A stretch of DNA of 64,000 bases from CAVQJU01 sp963712905 (GCA_963712905.1 CAVQJU010000013.1:243657-307656), one strand, 5' to 3'; positions 9,168-18,286 are shown, numbered from the stretch's first letter. Program-made: numbers and translations. Notes: generated by a model from the sequence alone, not told the origin.

Positions 9168-9707
9168 ATGCAGTGTCCGAGTTGCCATGCCGAGATGGAG
9201 GGCGAGGTCCTCGACGCCCGCCTCGGCACGACCCTGGCGATCGATGTCTGCCGGTCGTGCCAGGTGCTCTGGTTCGATTCGCACGAAGACCTGCAGCTGG
9301 CGCCAATTTCCACGCTGAAGCTGTTCCGGATCATCGCGAAGCAAGGCGAAAAACCGGTCGCGAGAGGCTCGGCGGGGTCGGCCGCACCGGCCTGTCCCAG
9401 ATGCGGCCTCCGCCTGCTGGCCACGCACGATCAGCAGCACACCACGAAGTTCGAGTACCTCCGATGCGCGCGCGACCATGGCCGGCTGATGACGTTTGTG
9501 AACTTCCTGCTCGAGAAAGACTTCATCCATCCGCTGTCGCCCGAGCAGCTGGAGCAGCTGCGGCAGCGGGGCATCCAGGCGATCTCCTGCTCGACGTGCG
9601 GAGCGCCGGTCGACCTGACCCGCGGCTCGGCGTGCGCGCATTGCGGCTCGAGCCTGTCGATGGTGGACCTCGCCAGGATGGGACTGGGCCTGCGCGAGGC
9701 GCTATGA
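9168..9707 (+). CDS. Zinc-ribbon protein with three Cys-pair motifs
   Basis: 179 residues from the ATG at 9168, directly before the first zinc knuckle (MQCPSCHAEM). It carries four CxxC pairs: CPSC/CRSC near residues 3-31, CPRC near 81, and CSTC...CAHC near 140-160, consistent with two or three treble-clef zinc sites. The central part (~95-135) lacks motifs. It converges on a second zinc-ribbon gene at 9702-10781 and overlaps its end by six bases. Function unknown; it may bind protein or RNA. Confidence 0.7.
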   Translation: MQCPSCHAEMEGEVLDARLGTTLAIDVCRSCQVLWFDSHEDLQLAPISTLKLFRIIAKQGEKPVARGSAGSAAPACPRCGLRLLATHDQQHTTKFEYLRCARDHGRLMTFVNFLLEKDFIHPLSPEQLEQLRQRGIQAISCSTCGAPVDLTRGSACAHCGSSLSMVDLARMGLGLREAL

Positions 9708-10781
9708 GTTGTCCAGGTAGACGAACAGCAGGAACAGGATCAACGCGGCCAGCACGACCAGCGATACCTTGATCCAGCTCCACGGCCGCGAACCGGAAAT
9801 ACGCCCGGTGACGCCGTTCACGACCACCTGGTAGGACTTCGCGCCGTAGACGTACATCAGGATCCAGATCGGCGCCAGGATGTGTTTGAACGTTTGCTCG
9901 GTGAATCTGGCGTCGACGTTGAGATTGCGGTACGTGTCGCCCGGGACCTGTCGGCCGCACAGCTCGCGCAGGGTGGCCTCCATCTGACGCCGCGAACGCT
10001 CGGCGGCCGCGATGAGATCGATCTGGTAGCGCTCGACGGTCCATCCCGACAGATAGCCGGGATCGAACGGCACGAGTGAATCCGTCGGAAACGGCTCGAT
10101 GCTCCGCAGGCGGGTCGCATCCACGCCCACCGACGCGCACACCAGCTGATCGTCGAAGATGTGCGACAGCTCGCCCGATGCCGGCGTCCACGATACCTGG
10201 CGAACGTTCTTGCCGCCCTGCCGGACGTAGTAATACTTGCCCGCCTCGGCCGTCCACCGCGCGTCGGCCCTTGCGTCGAACGTCCAGTAGGGGAGGTAGA
10301 TGCCCTTGACGGTGTCGGTGATTGCCTGGAGCCTGAACCTGTTCGGCGCCAGCCACTGCCGGCCGTACCAGGAGCGAATCAGATCGCGCGCCTGCGACTC
10401 CGAGATCTTCAGCGGCAGCAGCGATTCGGGCCGGAACGGTTCCTTGACCTCTTCGTACGGAACGAGCGCGGACGAGCCGCAGAACTCGCAGCGTTTGCCG
10501 ATCTGCTGGGGATCGAAGACCGAAATCGCCTGGCAGCTCTGACAGCGGACCGACATCTTCGCGGTCTGCCAGCCGCGCGCCGAGTCGGGGATGCCGCGCA
10601 TCGCCTCGGCCAGATCGTGCTCGACGATCACCGTGTCGGCGCCGACCTTCTTCAGTTCCGCCGGAGATTCCGTCCCGCAAAACGGGCAGATGAGCGCCTG
10701 TTTTGTGGGGTTCCAGTTCGCCTCGGCCCCGCAGGCCGGGCAGTTGAACTTCTGGCGGGCTGATGCGACCTGTTCGCTCAC
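9702..10781 (-). CDS. Zinc-ribbon protein with C-terminal membrane anchor (YdjG-like)
   Basis: 359 residues. Two N-terminal zinc ribbons are visible: CPAC...CPFC (residues 14-35) and CQSC...CEFC (~80-101). A long soluble region follows with YLPYWTFDARADARW, and a single TM helix (VSLVVLAALILFLLFVYL) ends the protein. The gene lies 16 bases downstream of an SPFH-domain gene, the same pairing as ydjG/ydjI in Bacillus. It therefore probably works with the SPFH protein at the membrane. The molecular role is not established. Confidence 0.7.
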   Translation of the reverse strand: MSEQVASARQKFNCPACGAEANWNPTKQALICPFCGTESPAELKKVGADTVIVEHDLAEAMRGIPDSARGWQTAKMSVRCQSCQAISVFDPQQIGKRCEFCGSSALVPYEEVKEPFRPESLLPLKISESQARDLIRSWYGRQWLAPNRFRLQAITDTVKGIYLPYWTFDARADARWTAEAGKYYYVRQGGKNVRQVSWTPASGELSHIFDDQLVCASVGVDATRLRSIEPFPTDSLVPFDPGYLSGWTVERYQIDLIAAAERSRRQMEATLRELCGRQVPGDTYRNLNVDARFTEQTFKHILAPIWILMYVYGAKSYQVVVNGVTGRISGSRPWSWIKVSLVVLAALILFLLFVYLDNS

Positions 10782-10797
10782 CGGTCGTGCGGCGCCG

Positions 10798-11853
10798 TCA
10801 TTTCAGGAAGTCGGCGATGGCCGTCTTCGTGATCCGCCACTGCGTGCCGATCTTCTTGCCCTTGAGGTCTCCGGCCTCGAGGCTCGAGACCACGTCGGCT
10901 TCGGAGACGCCGAGGATCTTCGCCGCGTCGGCCGGACCAAGCGTTTCCGGGATGCCGGTCGCCGCGGCCGGTGCGCCGGCAGCCGGAGTGGCCTGCGCCG
11001 TGATGCCGCCGGGCTGGTTCAGCATCTGGTTCGCGATCGACATGCCGACGGCCATTTCCGCGCCGATGCCGCCGACGCCCGCGCCGCCCTTCTCGAGCCC
11101 CTGCGCCATCTGGTACTTCACGTAGTCGTTCAGGTTGCCGACGGCCGCCATGCTCGAGCGCTTGTCGATGGCCGCCTCGACCTCCGGCGGCACCGATACG
11201 TTTTCGACGACGAAGCTCGCCATCTCGAGGCCGTACTTGTCCTTGAGCAGCGGGTTGATGAGCGGCAGCAGCGCCTCGCCCAGCTCCGAATAGCGCGTCG
11301 CGACGTCGAGCACCGGCACCTTGCTGGTGGCCAGCGCCTCGCTGAACACGCTCACGAGGCGCGACCGCATGACGTCGGCGAACTCGTCGAGCCGGAAATG
11401 ATTGTCGGTGCCGGCCACTTCCTTGAGGAACTTCGGGGCTTCGACGATCCGGAAATCGTACGTCCCGAACGCGCGCACCCGGACGATGCCGAAGTCCTGG
11501 TCGCGCATCATGACGGGGTTCGACGTGCCCCACTTGTTGCCGGTGAAGAGCCGCGTCGTGAGGTAGTAGACGTCGGCCTTGAAGGGCGACTCGAATCCGT
11601 ACTTCCAGCCCTTGAGCCGGGAGAGGATCGGGATGTTGTCGGTCGTCAGCGAGTGCTTGCCCGGGCCGAAGAGGTCGCCGTACTGGCCCAGGTAGACGAA
11701 CTGGACGACCTGCGATTCCCGGACGATCAACTGGGCCCCGTTCTTGATTTCCTTGTCCTGGTCGGGGAAGCGGAAGGACAGCGTATCGCGCGAGTCGTCG
11801 GTCCATTCGATGATGTCGATGAACTGGCTGCGGATGAAATCTGTCAGGCCCAT
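10798..11853 (-). CDS. SPFH-domain protein (YdjI/virion-core-like) with C-terminal HTH-like module
   Basis: 351 residues. Residues ~20-225 match the SPFH/band-7-like virion-core-protein (YdjI) family, starting DFIRSQFIDIIEWTDDSRD and containing FGTYDFRIVEAPKF. No TM segment is seen. A flexible Gly/Ala-rich stretch (~255-300) leads to a C-terminal module (~305-351: ADAAKILGVSEADVVSSLEA, then GTQWRITKTAIADFLK) that looks like an excisionase-type helix-turn-helix. In Bacillus the related protein works with a zinc-ribbon membrane protein and PspA; here the zinc-ribbon gene follows directly. Membrane-stress scaffolding is the likely role (inference). Confidence 0.75.
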   Translation of the reverse strand: MGLTDFIRSQFIDIIEWTDDSRDTLSFRFPDQDKEIKNGAQLIVRESQVVQFVYLGQYGDLFGPGKHSLTTDNIPILSRLKGWKYGFESPFKADVYYLTTRLFTGNKWGTSNPVMMRDQDFGIVRVRAFGTYDFRIVEAPKFLKEVAGTDNHFRLDEFADVMRSRLVSVFSEALATSKVPVLDVATRYSELGEALLPLINPLLKDKYGLEMASFVVENVSVPPEVEAAIDKRSSMAAVGNLNDYVKYQMAQGLEKGGAGVGGIGAEMAVGMSIANQMLNQPGGITAQATPAAGAPAAATGIPETLGPADAAKILGVSEADVVSSLEAGDLKGKKIGTQWRITKTAIADFLK

Positions 11854-11896
11854 TAGCGCTCCTCGGAAATAGTTACGTATTCTGGCACGGCCGGGT

Positions 11897-12376
11897 TCAG
11901 GCGTGACCTCGGCGTTTCTTCCCCGGTGTTTTCTTTCGCTTTTTCGCGCCGCGGTTCTTCGCCGACAGGCTGTCCGAGACCTCGTACGCCTCCTCGAGCC
12001 AGTCGGTCACCGGCGCCTCCACCTCGTCTCGATGTTTGAGATGGACGATGTGGACGACCTTGGTCCTCGAACCGCGAACGACCTTCCGCACCTGGCGGGC
12101 TTTCACGGTGCGTCCGAGGAAGATGCAGACCTCGAGGACGTTCTTCTTCGGACGGACGAAGAAATAGCACGCCTTTCGCGAGAACATGATCGAGGAGTGG
12201 GAGGCGTAGATCCGCTGTTCGCCGAACGCCGCCGCCGTCTCCCGCAGCCGGTCCCACGCGTCCCGTAGATCCTCGGACAGATCCTCGGTGAGCGCGGCCT
12301 CGGTCGTGGTCCAGCAGTCGTGGGATTCTCCCTGTTCCACCCACTGCTTGCAGTGAAAACACTCGCGGCCGGGCAT
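11897..12376 (-). CDS. DUF5655-like protein
   Basis: 159 residues. A short Cys/His motif starts the protein (C6-x-x-C9 and HDC near 19-21). The core (~45-115) has the DUF5655-like sequence YASHSSIMFSRKACYFFVR followed by LEVCIFLGRTVKA. The tail is Lys/Arg-rich, which suggests nucleic-acid contact. It ends 43 bases before the SPFH gene and may share a transcript with it. No enzymatic role is known for the family. Confidence 0.65.
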   Translation of the reverse strand: MPGRECFHCKQWVEQGESHDCWTTTEAALTEDLSEDLRDAWDRLRETAAAFGEQRIYASHSSIMFSRKACYFFVRPKKNVLEVCIFLGRTVKARQVRKVVRGSRTKVVHIVHLKHRDEVEAPVTDWLEEAYEVSDSLSAKNRGAKKRKKTPGKKRRGHA

Positions 12377-12427
12377 GCCGCCATTCTAGGGGTTGCACAT
12401 TTCGAGGGCACTGTGGCATTGTCTCGT

Positions 12428-12458
12428 GTTAACTGAATAGTTAAATGAAGCAGTTAAC
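12428..12458. promoter_or_regulatory. Candidate TetR operator: three GTTAA(C) repeats over the tetR start
   Basis: GTTAAC occurs at 12428-12433 and 12453-12458, with a third GTTAA at 12440-12444, a spacing of 12-13 bases. GTTAAC is itself palindromic, so the set reads the same on both strands. It spans the ATG at 12445 of the TetR gene, a position suited to autorepression. Binding is inferred, not shown. Confidence 0.5.
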
Positions 12459-13119
12459 CCGGAAAACGGTCAGAAGCCGGCGGTCCGTGAGCGCACCTGG
12501 CGGAGGTACCGAACAGCAGATTCTCGACGCCGCACACGCCGTGTTCCTGCGGCGCGGGACATCGGGCGCGCGCATGCAGGACATCGCGGCCGAGGCCGGC
12601 GTCAACCAGGCGCTGCTGCACTACTACTTCCGCAGCAAGGAGCGGCTGTCCGAAGCCGTGTTCAGGCGCGCCGCGGCCCAGCTGCTGCCGCGGGTGATCG
12701 AGGCCATGGCCTCGGATCTGTCGATTGAGGAGAAAGTCGCGCGTGTGGTGGAGCTCGAGCTCGATCACCTGCTGCGGGTCCCGTACCTGCCCGGCTACAT
12801 CATCAGCGAGCTTCACCATCACCCCGAGCGCGCGCGCCAGCTGATCTCGGCCGTTACGGGCATGACTCCTGAGGACGTCCGCCCCAGGGTCGTCACGCGC
12901 CTGCGCGAGCAGCTCGACGCGGGCGTCAGGGACGGGCGATTCCGGCCAATCGCCCCCGATCAGTTCATCGTCAATCTCTTCTCGTTGTGCATCTTTCCGT
13001 TCGCTGCGCGCCCGATGCTCATGGCGCTGCTCGGTTTCGATCAGCCGGGCTTCGAACGTTTCATCGGGCAGCGGCGAGAGCAACTCACCGCTTTTGTGCT
13101 GGGGGCGATGCGCCCGTGA
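12445..13119 (+). CDS. TetR/AcrR-family transcriptional repressor of the efflux operon
   Basis: 224 residues. The N-terminal HTH (about 22-68) has the family pattern EQQILDAAHAVFLRRGTSGA followed by MQDIAAEAGVNQALLHYYFRSK. The C-terminal ~150 residues are the ligand/dimer domain, with hydrophobic helices near the end. It is the first gene of a TolC-HlyD-ABC operon, its stop three bases from the TolC ATG, so it most likely represses this operon and itself. The ATG at 12445 lies inside the GTTAAC array; a GTG at 12487 is an alternative start that would leave the array upstream of the gene. Confidence 0.88.
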   Translation: MKQLTRKTVRSRRSVSAPGGGTEQQILDAAHAVFLRRGTSGARMQDIAAEAGVNQALLHYYFRSKERLSEAVFRRAAAQLLPRVIEAMASDLSIEEKVARVVELELDHLLRVPYLPGYIISELHHHPERARQLISAVTGMTPEDVRPRVVTRLREQLDAGVRDGRFRPIAPDQFIVNLFSLCIFPFAARPMLMALLGFDQPGFERFIGQRREQLTAFVLGAMRP

Positions 13120-13121
13120 AC

Positions 13122-14441
13122 ATGAAAAAGAAGACAACAGCCGCGGCATTCATGATGGTGTGCGCGCTCGACGTGCGAGCCGCGCGCGCGCAACAACCGC
13201 AGACGGGGACTTCAGTCAGCCTTCAGCTGGCGGCGCTGCAGCAGGCCGCCGTCGATGCGGACCCCCGGTTCTCTCAGTTGAAGCTTCAGCAGACGCAGAC
13301 GGATCTTCGCGTCGGCAACATCGACGCCGAGCGCAAGCCGTCGATCGGCGTCGAAGGACAGGTTCAGTGGCAGTCGGACGTACCGACGCCGCCGCCCTTC
13401 CTCCCTGGCGGCACACCGCTTTTCCTGCCGCCCAAAGACACTTACGACGCGCATCTCCGGATCGAGCAGCGCATCTTCGATCCCACGGTCAGCACGCGCG
13501 CGGATCTCGAACGCGCCCAGCTCGCGGAATCGCAGTCACGCGTACGCGTCGCGCTGTTCGGGCTCCGGCAGGAGGTGAATAACGCCTTCTTCGCGGCAGC
13601 GCTGCTGCAGGAGCGTGCCGGCGCGCTGGCCGCGGCGGTCGCCAACCTGGAGACCCGCCTGCGCGAAACCACGGCCCGCGTGAACGGCGGCGCCGCGCTC
13701 GCCGCCGACGCAGCGACGGTCGAAGCCGCGCTCCTGCAGCGCCGGCAGGACCAGGCCGAACTGCGCGTTAACCGTGCCGCGGCTCTTGCGCGGCTGTCGG
13801 CGTTGACCGGGCGGACGATTCCGGAGGACACGACCCTCGAGCTGCCCGATCTTCGCGACCGCGTCGCGCAGGCCCGGACGACGCTGAACACGCGCGCGCG
13901 GCCCGAGTACGAGGCGTTTGCCCGCTCGCGCGACCGCGTGGGCCGGCAGCAGGAAACCGTCGCCACCCAGACACAGTTTCGCGTGTCGGCGTACGGCCGC
14001 GTCGGCTACGCTCGCCCGGGACTCAACATCATCGACGATCAGTTCGAGTTCTACGGCCTGGTGGGCGTGCAGCTGCAATGGAAGCCCTTCGACTGGCACA
14101 GCGAGGGACGCGAGCGGGAGGCGCTCGCGATTCAGTCGCAAATTATCGCAGCCGACGAAGCGGCGTTCACCAGGACTATCGAGCGCAGTACCGACACGGA
14201 CGTGCGCACGGTCGATCGTCTCGCCGAGACGATCGCGCTGGACGATAGAATCGTCACGCTTCGCGAGCAGATCGATCGCTCGACCGAGACCCGCTTTCGG
14301 GAAAACGTGGTGACGGCTTCCGAGTATCTCGATCGCAACACCGAGCTGCTCGACGCGCGGTTCACGCAGGCCGGACACCGCGTGGAGCTCGCGCAGGCCG
14401 GCGCGAAACTGCTGACGACCCTCGGCCTGGAGGTACGCTGA
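13122..14441 (+). CDS. TolC-like outer membrane efflux protein
   Basis: 439 residues with a signal peptide ending ARAQQ. The sequence has the long amphipathic, Gln/Arg/Ala-rich helices of TolC-family exit ducts, in two internal repeats: the first around DPRFSQLKLQQTQTDLRVGN, the second around RARPEYEAFARSRDRVG. A beta-strand region rich in Gly/Tyr (RVSAYGRVGYARPG) fits the barrel. It would form the outer membrane channel for the ABC pump encoded next. The ATG at 13122 follows the TetR stop by two bases; a GTG at 13116 is also possible. The stop overlaps the next ATG (TGATG). Confidence 0.82.
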   Translation: MKKKTTAAAFMMVCALDVRAARAQQPQTGTSVSLQLAALQQAAVDADPRFSQLKLQQTQTDLRVGNIDAERKPSIGVEGQVQWQSDVPTPPPFLPGGTPLFLPPKDTYDAHLRIEQRIFDPTVSTRADLERAQLAESQSRVRVALFGLRQEVNNAFFAAALLQERAGALAAAVANLETRLRETTARVNGGAALAADAATVEAALLQRRQDQAELRVNRAAALARLSALTGRTIPEDTTLELPDLRDRVAQARTTLNTRARPEYEAFARSRDRVGRQQETVATQTQFRVSAYGRVGYARPGLNIIDDQFEFYGLVGVQLQWKPFDWHSEGREREALAIQSQIIAADEAAFTRTIERSTDTDVRTVDRLAETIALDDRIVTLREQIDRSTETRFRENVVTASEYLDRNTELLDARFTQAGHRVELAQAGAKLLTTLGLEVR

Positions 14442-15484
14442 TGCGCGCGACGCTGCGGCAGACGATGCAGGACGCCATGCAGGGCGCCATGATAGTTGCG
14501 CTGGCCGCCTCCGGCTGCGCGCGCCAGGAGCGGCCGGACGCGTACGGCAACGTCGAAGCCGTCGACGTCGTGGTCTCGGCTGAAGCCGCCGGTCAGCTGA
14601 TGGCGTTCGGCCCGCAGGAAGGGCAGAAGCTCGAGGTCGGCGCCGCGGTCGGCACGATCGACTCGACCGAGCTGGGCCTCGAACGCGCCCAGCTGACCGC
14701 CCAGCGCCAGGCCAACGCCTCGCGCGTCAACGAGGTGGACCAGCAGGTCGGCGTGCTCCAGGCGCAGCGCCTCGCCTCGGCCGCCCAGCGCGATGCGGCC
14801 AGGGCGCAGCGGGCATCGCTCGACGCGCAGCTGGACGTCGCGCGCCGCGGCTACGAACGCACGAAGCGGCTGTTCGACCAGCAGGCGGCCACTGCCCAGC
14901 AGCTGGACCAGGCCGAGCGCGACTTCCGCGTCCTCGAGCAGCAGATCCGGGCGCAGGACGAGCAGATCGCGGCCCAGGAGCATCAGATCGCGGCGCAGGG
15001 CAGCCAGATCGACGCCACTCGCGCGCAACGCAAGACGGCGCTCGATCAGGTCGCGACCGCCGACGCCCAGATCGCGCGCGTGTCCGAGCGCGTGCGCAAG
15101 ACCGACGTGCGCAATCCGGTTGCGGGCACCGTGCTCGCGACTTACGCCAAGGCCGGCGAGATCGTCCAGCCCGGACAGCCGCTCTACAAGATCGCCGACC
15201 TCGGCTCGGTCGAGGTCCGCGCCTACGTCGGCGAGCGTCAGCTGTCCGCCGTGCGCCTGGGATCGGCCGCCCAGGTGACCGTCGACGCCGGCGCCGGCCG
15301 GCAGTCCCTCCCGGGCACGGTCTCCTGGGTCTCGTCGCAGGCGGAGTTCACGCCGACGCCTATTCAGACGCGCGAGGAGCGCGCGGATCTGGTCTATGCG
15401 GTCAAGATCCGCGTGGCCAACACCGGCGACCTGTTGAGGATCGGCATGCCCGTTGACGTCCGCTTCGGCGGTGGGGCCCAGTGA
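14441..15484 (+). CDS. HlyD/YbhG-like periplasmic adaptor (membrane fusion) lipoprotein
   Basis: 347 residues with a lipobox LAASGC near residue 26. The lipoyl/beta-barrel halves flank a long Gln/Ala-rich coiled-coil hairpin (~85-215), and the C-terminal half has VRNPVAGTVLATYAKAGEIV-like sequence typical of adaptors (here DVRNPVAGTVLATYAKAGEI). It links the inner-membrane ABC pump to the TolC protein. Start overlaps the upstream stop as TGATG, and its own stop overlaps the next GTG (GTGA), so the operon is tightly coupled. Confidence 0.85.
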   Translation: MRATLRQTMQDAMQGAMIVALAASGCARQERPDAYGNVEAVDVVVSAEAAGQLMAFGPQEGQKLEVGAAVGTIDSTELGLERAQLTAQRQANASRVNEVDQQVGVLQAQRLASAAQRDAARAQRASLDAQLDVARRGYERTKRLFDQQAATAQQLDQAERDFRVLEQQIRAQDEQIAAQEHQIAAQGSQIDATRAQRKTALDQVATADAQIARVSERVRKTDVRNPVAGTVLATYAKAGEIVQPGQPLYKIADLGSVEVRAYVGERQLSAVRLGSAAQVTVDAGAGRQSLPGTVSWVSSQAEFTPTPIQTREERADLVYAVKIRVANTGDLLRIGMPVDVRFGGGAQ

Positions 15485-16419
15485 AAATATCGGACGCGGT
15501 CGTCGTCAACGGCGTCGTCAAGCGGTTTGGCCAGACCAAAGCGCTCGACGACGTGTCGTGTGCGGTCCATGCCGGCGAGCTCTTCGGGTTTATCGGCCCC
15601 GACGGCGCCGGAAAGACGACGCTGTTCCGAATCCTGGCGACGCTGCTCAAGCCGGACCGCGGATCGGCGACCGTCCTCGGCGAGGACGTCGTCCGGGGGC
15701 TCTGGTCGCTGCGTTCGCGCATCGGGTACATGGCGGGCCGGTTCTCGCTCTACGGCGATCTGAGCGTCGAGGAGAATCTCCGCTTCTTCGCCTCCGTGTT
15801 CGGCACGACGGTCGAGCGGGAACACGATCGTATCGCGCCCATCTACACGCAGCTCGAGCCGTTCAAGGATCGGCGCGCCGCGGCGCTGTCGGGAGGCATG
15901 AAACAGAAACTGGCCCTCTGCTGCGCGCTCGTCCACCGGCCCGAACTGCTGCTGCTCGATGAGCCGACGACCGGCGTCGACGCCGTTTCACGGCGCGAGT
16001 TCTGGGATCTGCTGGGCGACCTGAAACGCGGCGGCCTCACCGTGCTCGTCTCGACCCCGTACATGGACGAGGCCAACCGCTGCGACCGCGTCGCGCTGAC
16101 ACAGCACGGCCGATTGCTGGCCGTCGACGCACCCGAGGCGATCGCGCGATCGTTCGGCCGGCCGCTGCTCGCCGTCCACGCCGCCGACAGGTACCATGCC
16201 CTGCGCGCGCTCCGCGACTACGGCCACACGCACACGGTCTATCCGTTTGGCGAAAGCCTGCATTACACCGACGCGAGGGCCGACGCGCCGGCCGGCCAGA
16301 TTGCGACCGACCTCGGCGCGTTTCTCGAGGCGCACGGGGTGCATGACGCCCGCATCGATCCGATTCCGGCCACAGTCGAAGACGTGTTCATGGAGCGAAT
16401 GGGAGGGCCCGGCGCATGA
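15481..16419 (+). CDS. ABC transporter ATP-binding protein (first of two in efflux operon)
   Basis: 312 residues from a GTG at 15481. All ATPase motifs are intact: Walker A GPDGAGKTT (~39-47), signature LSGGMKQKL (~137), Walker B LLLLDEPTTGVD (~156) and the switch region with STPYMDEANRC. The domain matches the N-terminal half of YbhF-type pumps, which carry two ATPase domains in one chain; here they are separate genes. It overlaps the upstream gene and the next ATPase by four bases each. It should power the two downstream ABC-2 permeases. Confidence 0.88.
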   Translation: MKISDAVVVNGVVKRFGQTKALDDVSCAVHAGELFGFIGPDGAGKTTLFRILATLLKPDRGSATVLGEDVVRGLWSLRSRIGYMAGRFSLYGDLSVEENLRFFASVFGTTVEREHDRIAPIYTQLEPFKDRRAAALSGGMKQKLALCCALVHRPELLLLDEPTTGVDAVSRREFWDLLGDLKRGGLTVLVSTPYMDEANRCDRVALTQHGRLLAVDAPEAIARSFGRPLLAVHAADRYHALRALRDYGHTHTVYPFGESLHYTDARADAPAGQIATDLGAFLEAHGVHDARIDPIPATVEDVFMERMGGPGA

Positions 16420-17181
16420 CGGGCGGCCTCGCGATCCAGGCCAGGGATCTCACGCGGCGATTCGGTGGCTTCGTCGCCGTGGACCGCGTCACGTTCGACG
16501 TCCACGAAGGCGAAGTCTTCGGATTCCTCGGCGCCAACGGCGCCGGCAAGACGACGGCGATTCGCATGCTGACCGGGCTGCTGGCGCCGAGCGGCGGCGA
16601 GGCGCGCGTCGTCGGCTACGACGTTTTCACCGAGAGCGAGATCATCAAGCGGCACATCGGCTACATGAGCCAGCGGTTCTCCCTGTACGAGGACCTGACG
16701 ATCGCCGAGAACATCCAGCTGTACGGCGGCATTTACGACCTCACCAACGCGCAGATTCGCGAGCGCACCGCCAGCATGCTGGCGCGGCTCGGCCTGACAG
16801 ACGCCGCGCACGAGTTCGTCCGGTCGATTCCGCTCGGATGGCGGCAGAAGCTCGCGTTCTCGGTCGCGCTCCTGCACCAGCCGCGCATCGTGTTCCTGGA
16901 CGAGCCGACGAGCGGCGTGGACCCGATCACGCGGCGTCAGTTCTGGGAGCTCATCTACGCGGCCGCGGCCGACGGGCACAACCGTGTTCGTGACCACGCA
17001 CTACATGGACGAGGCGGAATATTGCGACCGTGTGTCGATCATGGTCGCGGGGCGGATCGGCGCAATCGGCACGCCCGCCGAGCTGAAGCAGCAGTTTGGC
17101 GCCGCAACGATCGACGATGTGTTCGTGACGCTGGCGCGGCCGGCGGGAGGGACGGCGGCGGGGCCGGGCCAGCCGCGATGA
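16416..17181 (+). pseudogene. ABC transporter ATP-binding protein (second), broken by a one-base insertion at ~16974
   Basis: Reading from the ATG at 16416, Walker A (GANGAGKTT), the signature-like PLGWRQKL and Walker B (IVFLDEPTSGVD) are all present, but at GACGGGCAC (16971-16979) the frame is lost. Dropping one G of 16974-16976 restores ADGTTVFVTTHYMDEAEYC, the expected H-loop, and then a proper C-terminus ending at the TGA 17179-17181, which overlaps the permease ATG as ATGA. The corrected protein is ~254 residues. As given, the frame runs on into the permease and gives a spurious fusion. The neighbouring genes are intact and perfectly spaced, so sequencing or assembly error is likelier than decay. 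Confidence 0.85.
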
Positions 17182-18284
17182 GGAAGGCGCTCGCCGGCCT
17201 CCTGCGGAAAGAGATCTACCACGTCCTGCGCGACCGGCGGACGCTGGCCGTGATCACGCTGATGCCGATCGTCCAGGTGATCATCTTCGGCTACGCGATA
17301 CGCACCGACGTCGACCGCGTGCGACTTGCCATCGTTGACCCGGCGCCCGACGCCGTGACGCTCGAACTGCGCAGCCGGTTCGGCGCGACCGATACCTTCC
17401 GTGTCGCCGCCACGCTGCCGGCCGCACACGACCTCGAGCCGCTGTTCCGGCGCGGGCTCGTGCAGGGGGCCGTGCTGCTCGAGCCCGGTTTCGCCGACAA
17501 CCTCGGGCGCGGCCTGCCGGCGAACGTGCTGATCGTCACCGACGCCACCGAGCCCAATACCGGAAGCGTGGTGCAGGCCTACGTGCTGCAGGTCATCCAG
17601 GCCTACGAGCGCGAGCGCGGAGCCAGACCGGGCGCCGTGCGGCTCGTGCCCTCGGTCCGCATGCGGTTCAACCCGACGCGCGAGAGCTCGAACCTCTTCG
17701 TTCCGGGCCTGATGGCGTTCGTCCTCACCATCATCTCGTCGCTGATGACCGCCATCACGATCACGCGCGAGAAGGAAACGGGCACCATGGAGACGCTGCT
17801 CGTCTCCCCGCTGCGGCCGTGGCAGATCATCGTCGGCAAGGTCGCGCCCTATCTTGCGATCGGCTTCGTCAGCGTGCTCGGCGTGATCGTCGAGGCGCGG
17901 CTGGTCTTCAACGTGCCCCTGCGAGGGAGTCTCGTCCTCCTCCTGGCCGAAGGGCTGCTTTTCATCCTGGTGTCGCTCTCGCTGGGCATCCTGATCTCGG
18001 CGCGGACATCGTCGCAGCGCGTCGCGATGATGGGCGCGATGGTCGGCACGATGCTGCCGACCATGCTGTTGTCGGGCTTCATCTTTCCGATCGAGAGCAT
18101 GCCGTGGCCGCTGCGCGCGATCTCGAACGTCGTGCCGGCCAGGTGGTTCGTCGTCGTGGCTCGCGCCATCATGCTGAAGGGCGTCGGGCTGAGCTACCTC
18201 TGGCGGGAAACGCTCGTGCTGGCGGTAATGGCCACAGTGCTGCTCGTGTTGAGCACGCGTTCGTTCCGTGAGCGCCTGGAGTAG
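17178..18284 (+). CDS. ABC-2 type permease, first
   Basis: 368 residues from the ATG at 17178, whose ATGA overlap with the ATPase stop fixes the start. One N-terminal TM segment (LAVITLMPIVQVIIFGYAI) is followed by a ~150-residue periplasmic domain and five more TM segments, the layout of YbhS/YbhR/YhhJ-type ABC-2 permeases. The cytoplasmic EKETGTMETLLVSPLRPWQI motif region is well conserved. It pairs with the following permease to form the channel, using the two upstream ATPases. Likely substrates are drugs or other hydrophobic compounds (inference from family). Confidence 0.85.
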   Translation: MRKALAGLLRKEIYHVLRDRRTLAVITLMPIVQVIIFGYAIRTDVDRVRLAIVDPAPDAVTLELRSRFGATDTFRVAATLPAAHDLEPLFRRGLVQGAVLLEPGFADNLGRGLPANVLIVTDATEPNTGSVVQAYVLQVIQAYERERGARPGAVRLVPSVRMRFNPTRESSNLFVPGLMAFVLTIISSLMTAITITREKETGTMETLLVSPLRPWQIIVGKVAPYLAIGFVSVLGVIVEARLVFNVPLRGSLVLLLAEGLLFILVSLSLGILISARTSSQRVAMMGAMVGTMLPTMLLSGFIFPIESMPWPLRAISNVVPARWFVVVARAIMLKGVGLSYLWRETLVLAVMATVLLVLSTRSFRERLE

Positions 18285-18286
18285 AT

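Noticed and set aside
16416..18284. A single 622-codon ATPase-permease fusion gene
   Set aside because: The middle part translates to Arg-rich nonsense; the true ATPase C-terminus and stop are in the next frame and overlap the permease ATG.
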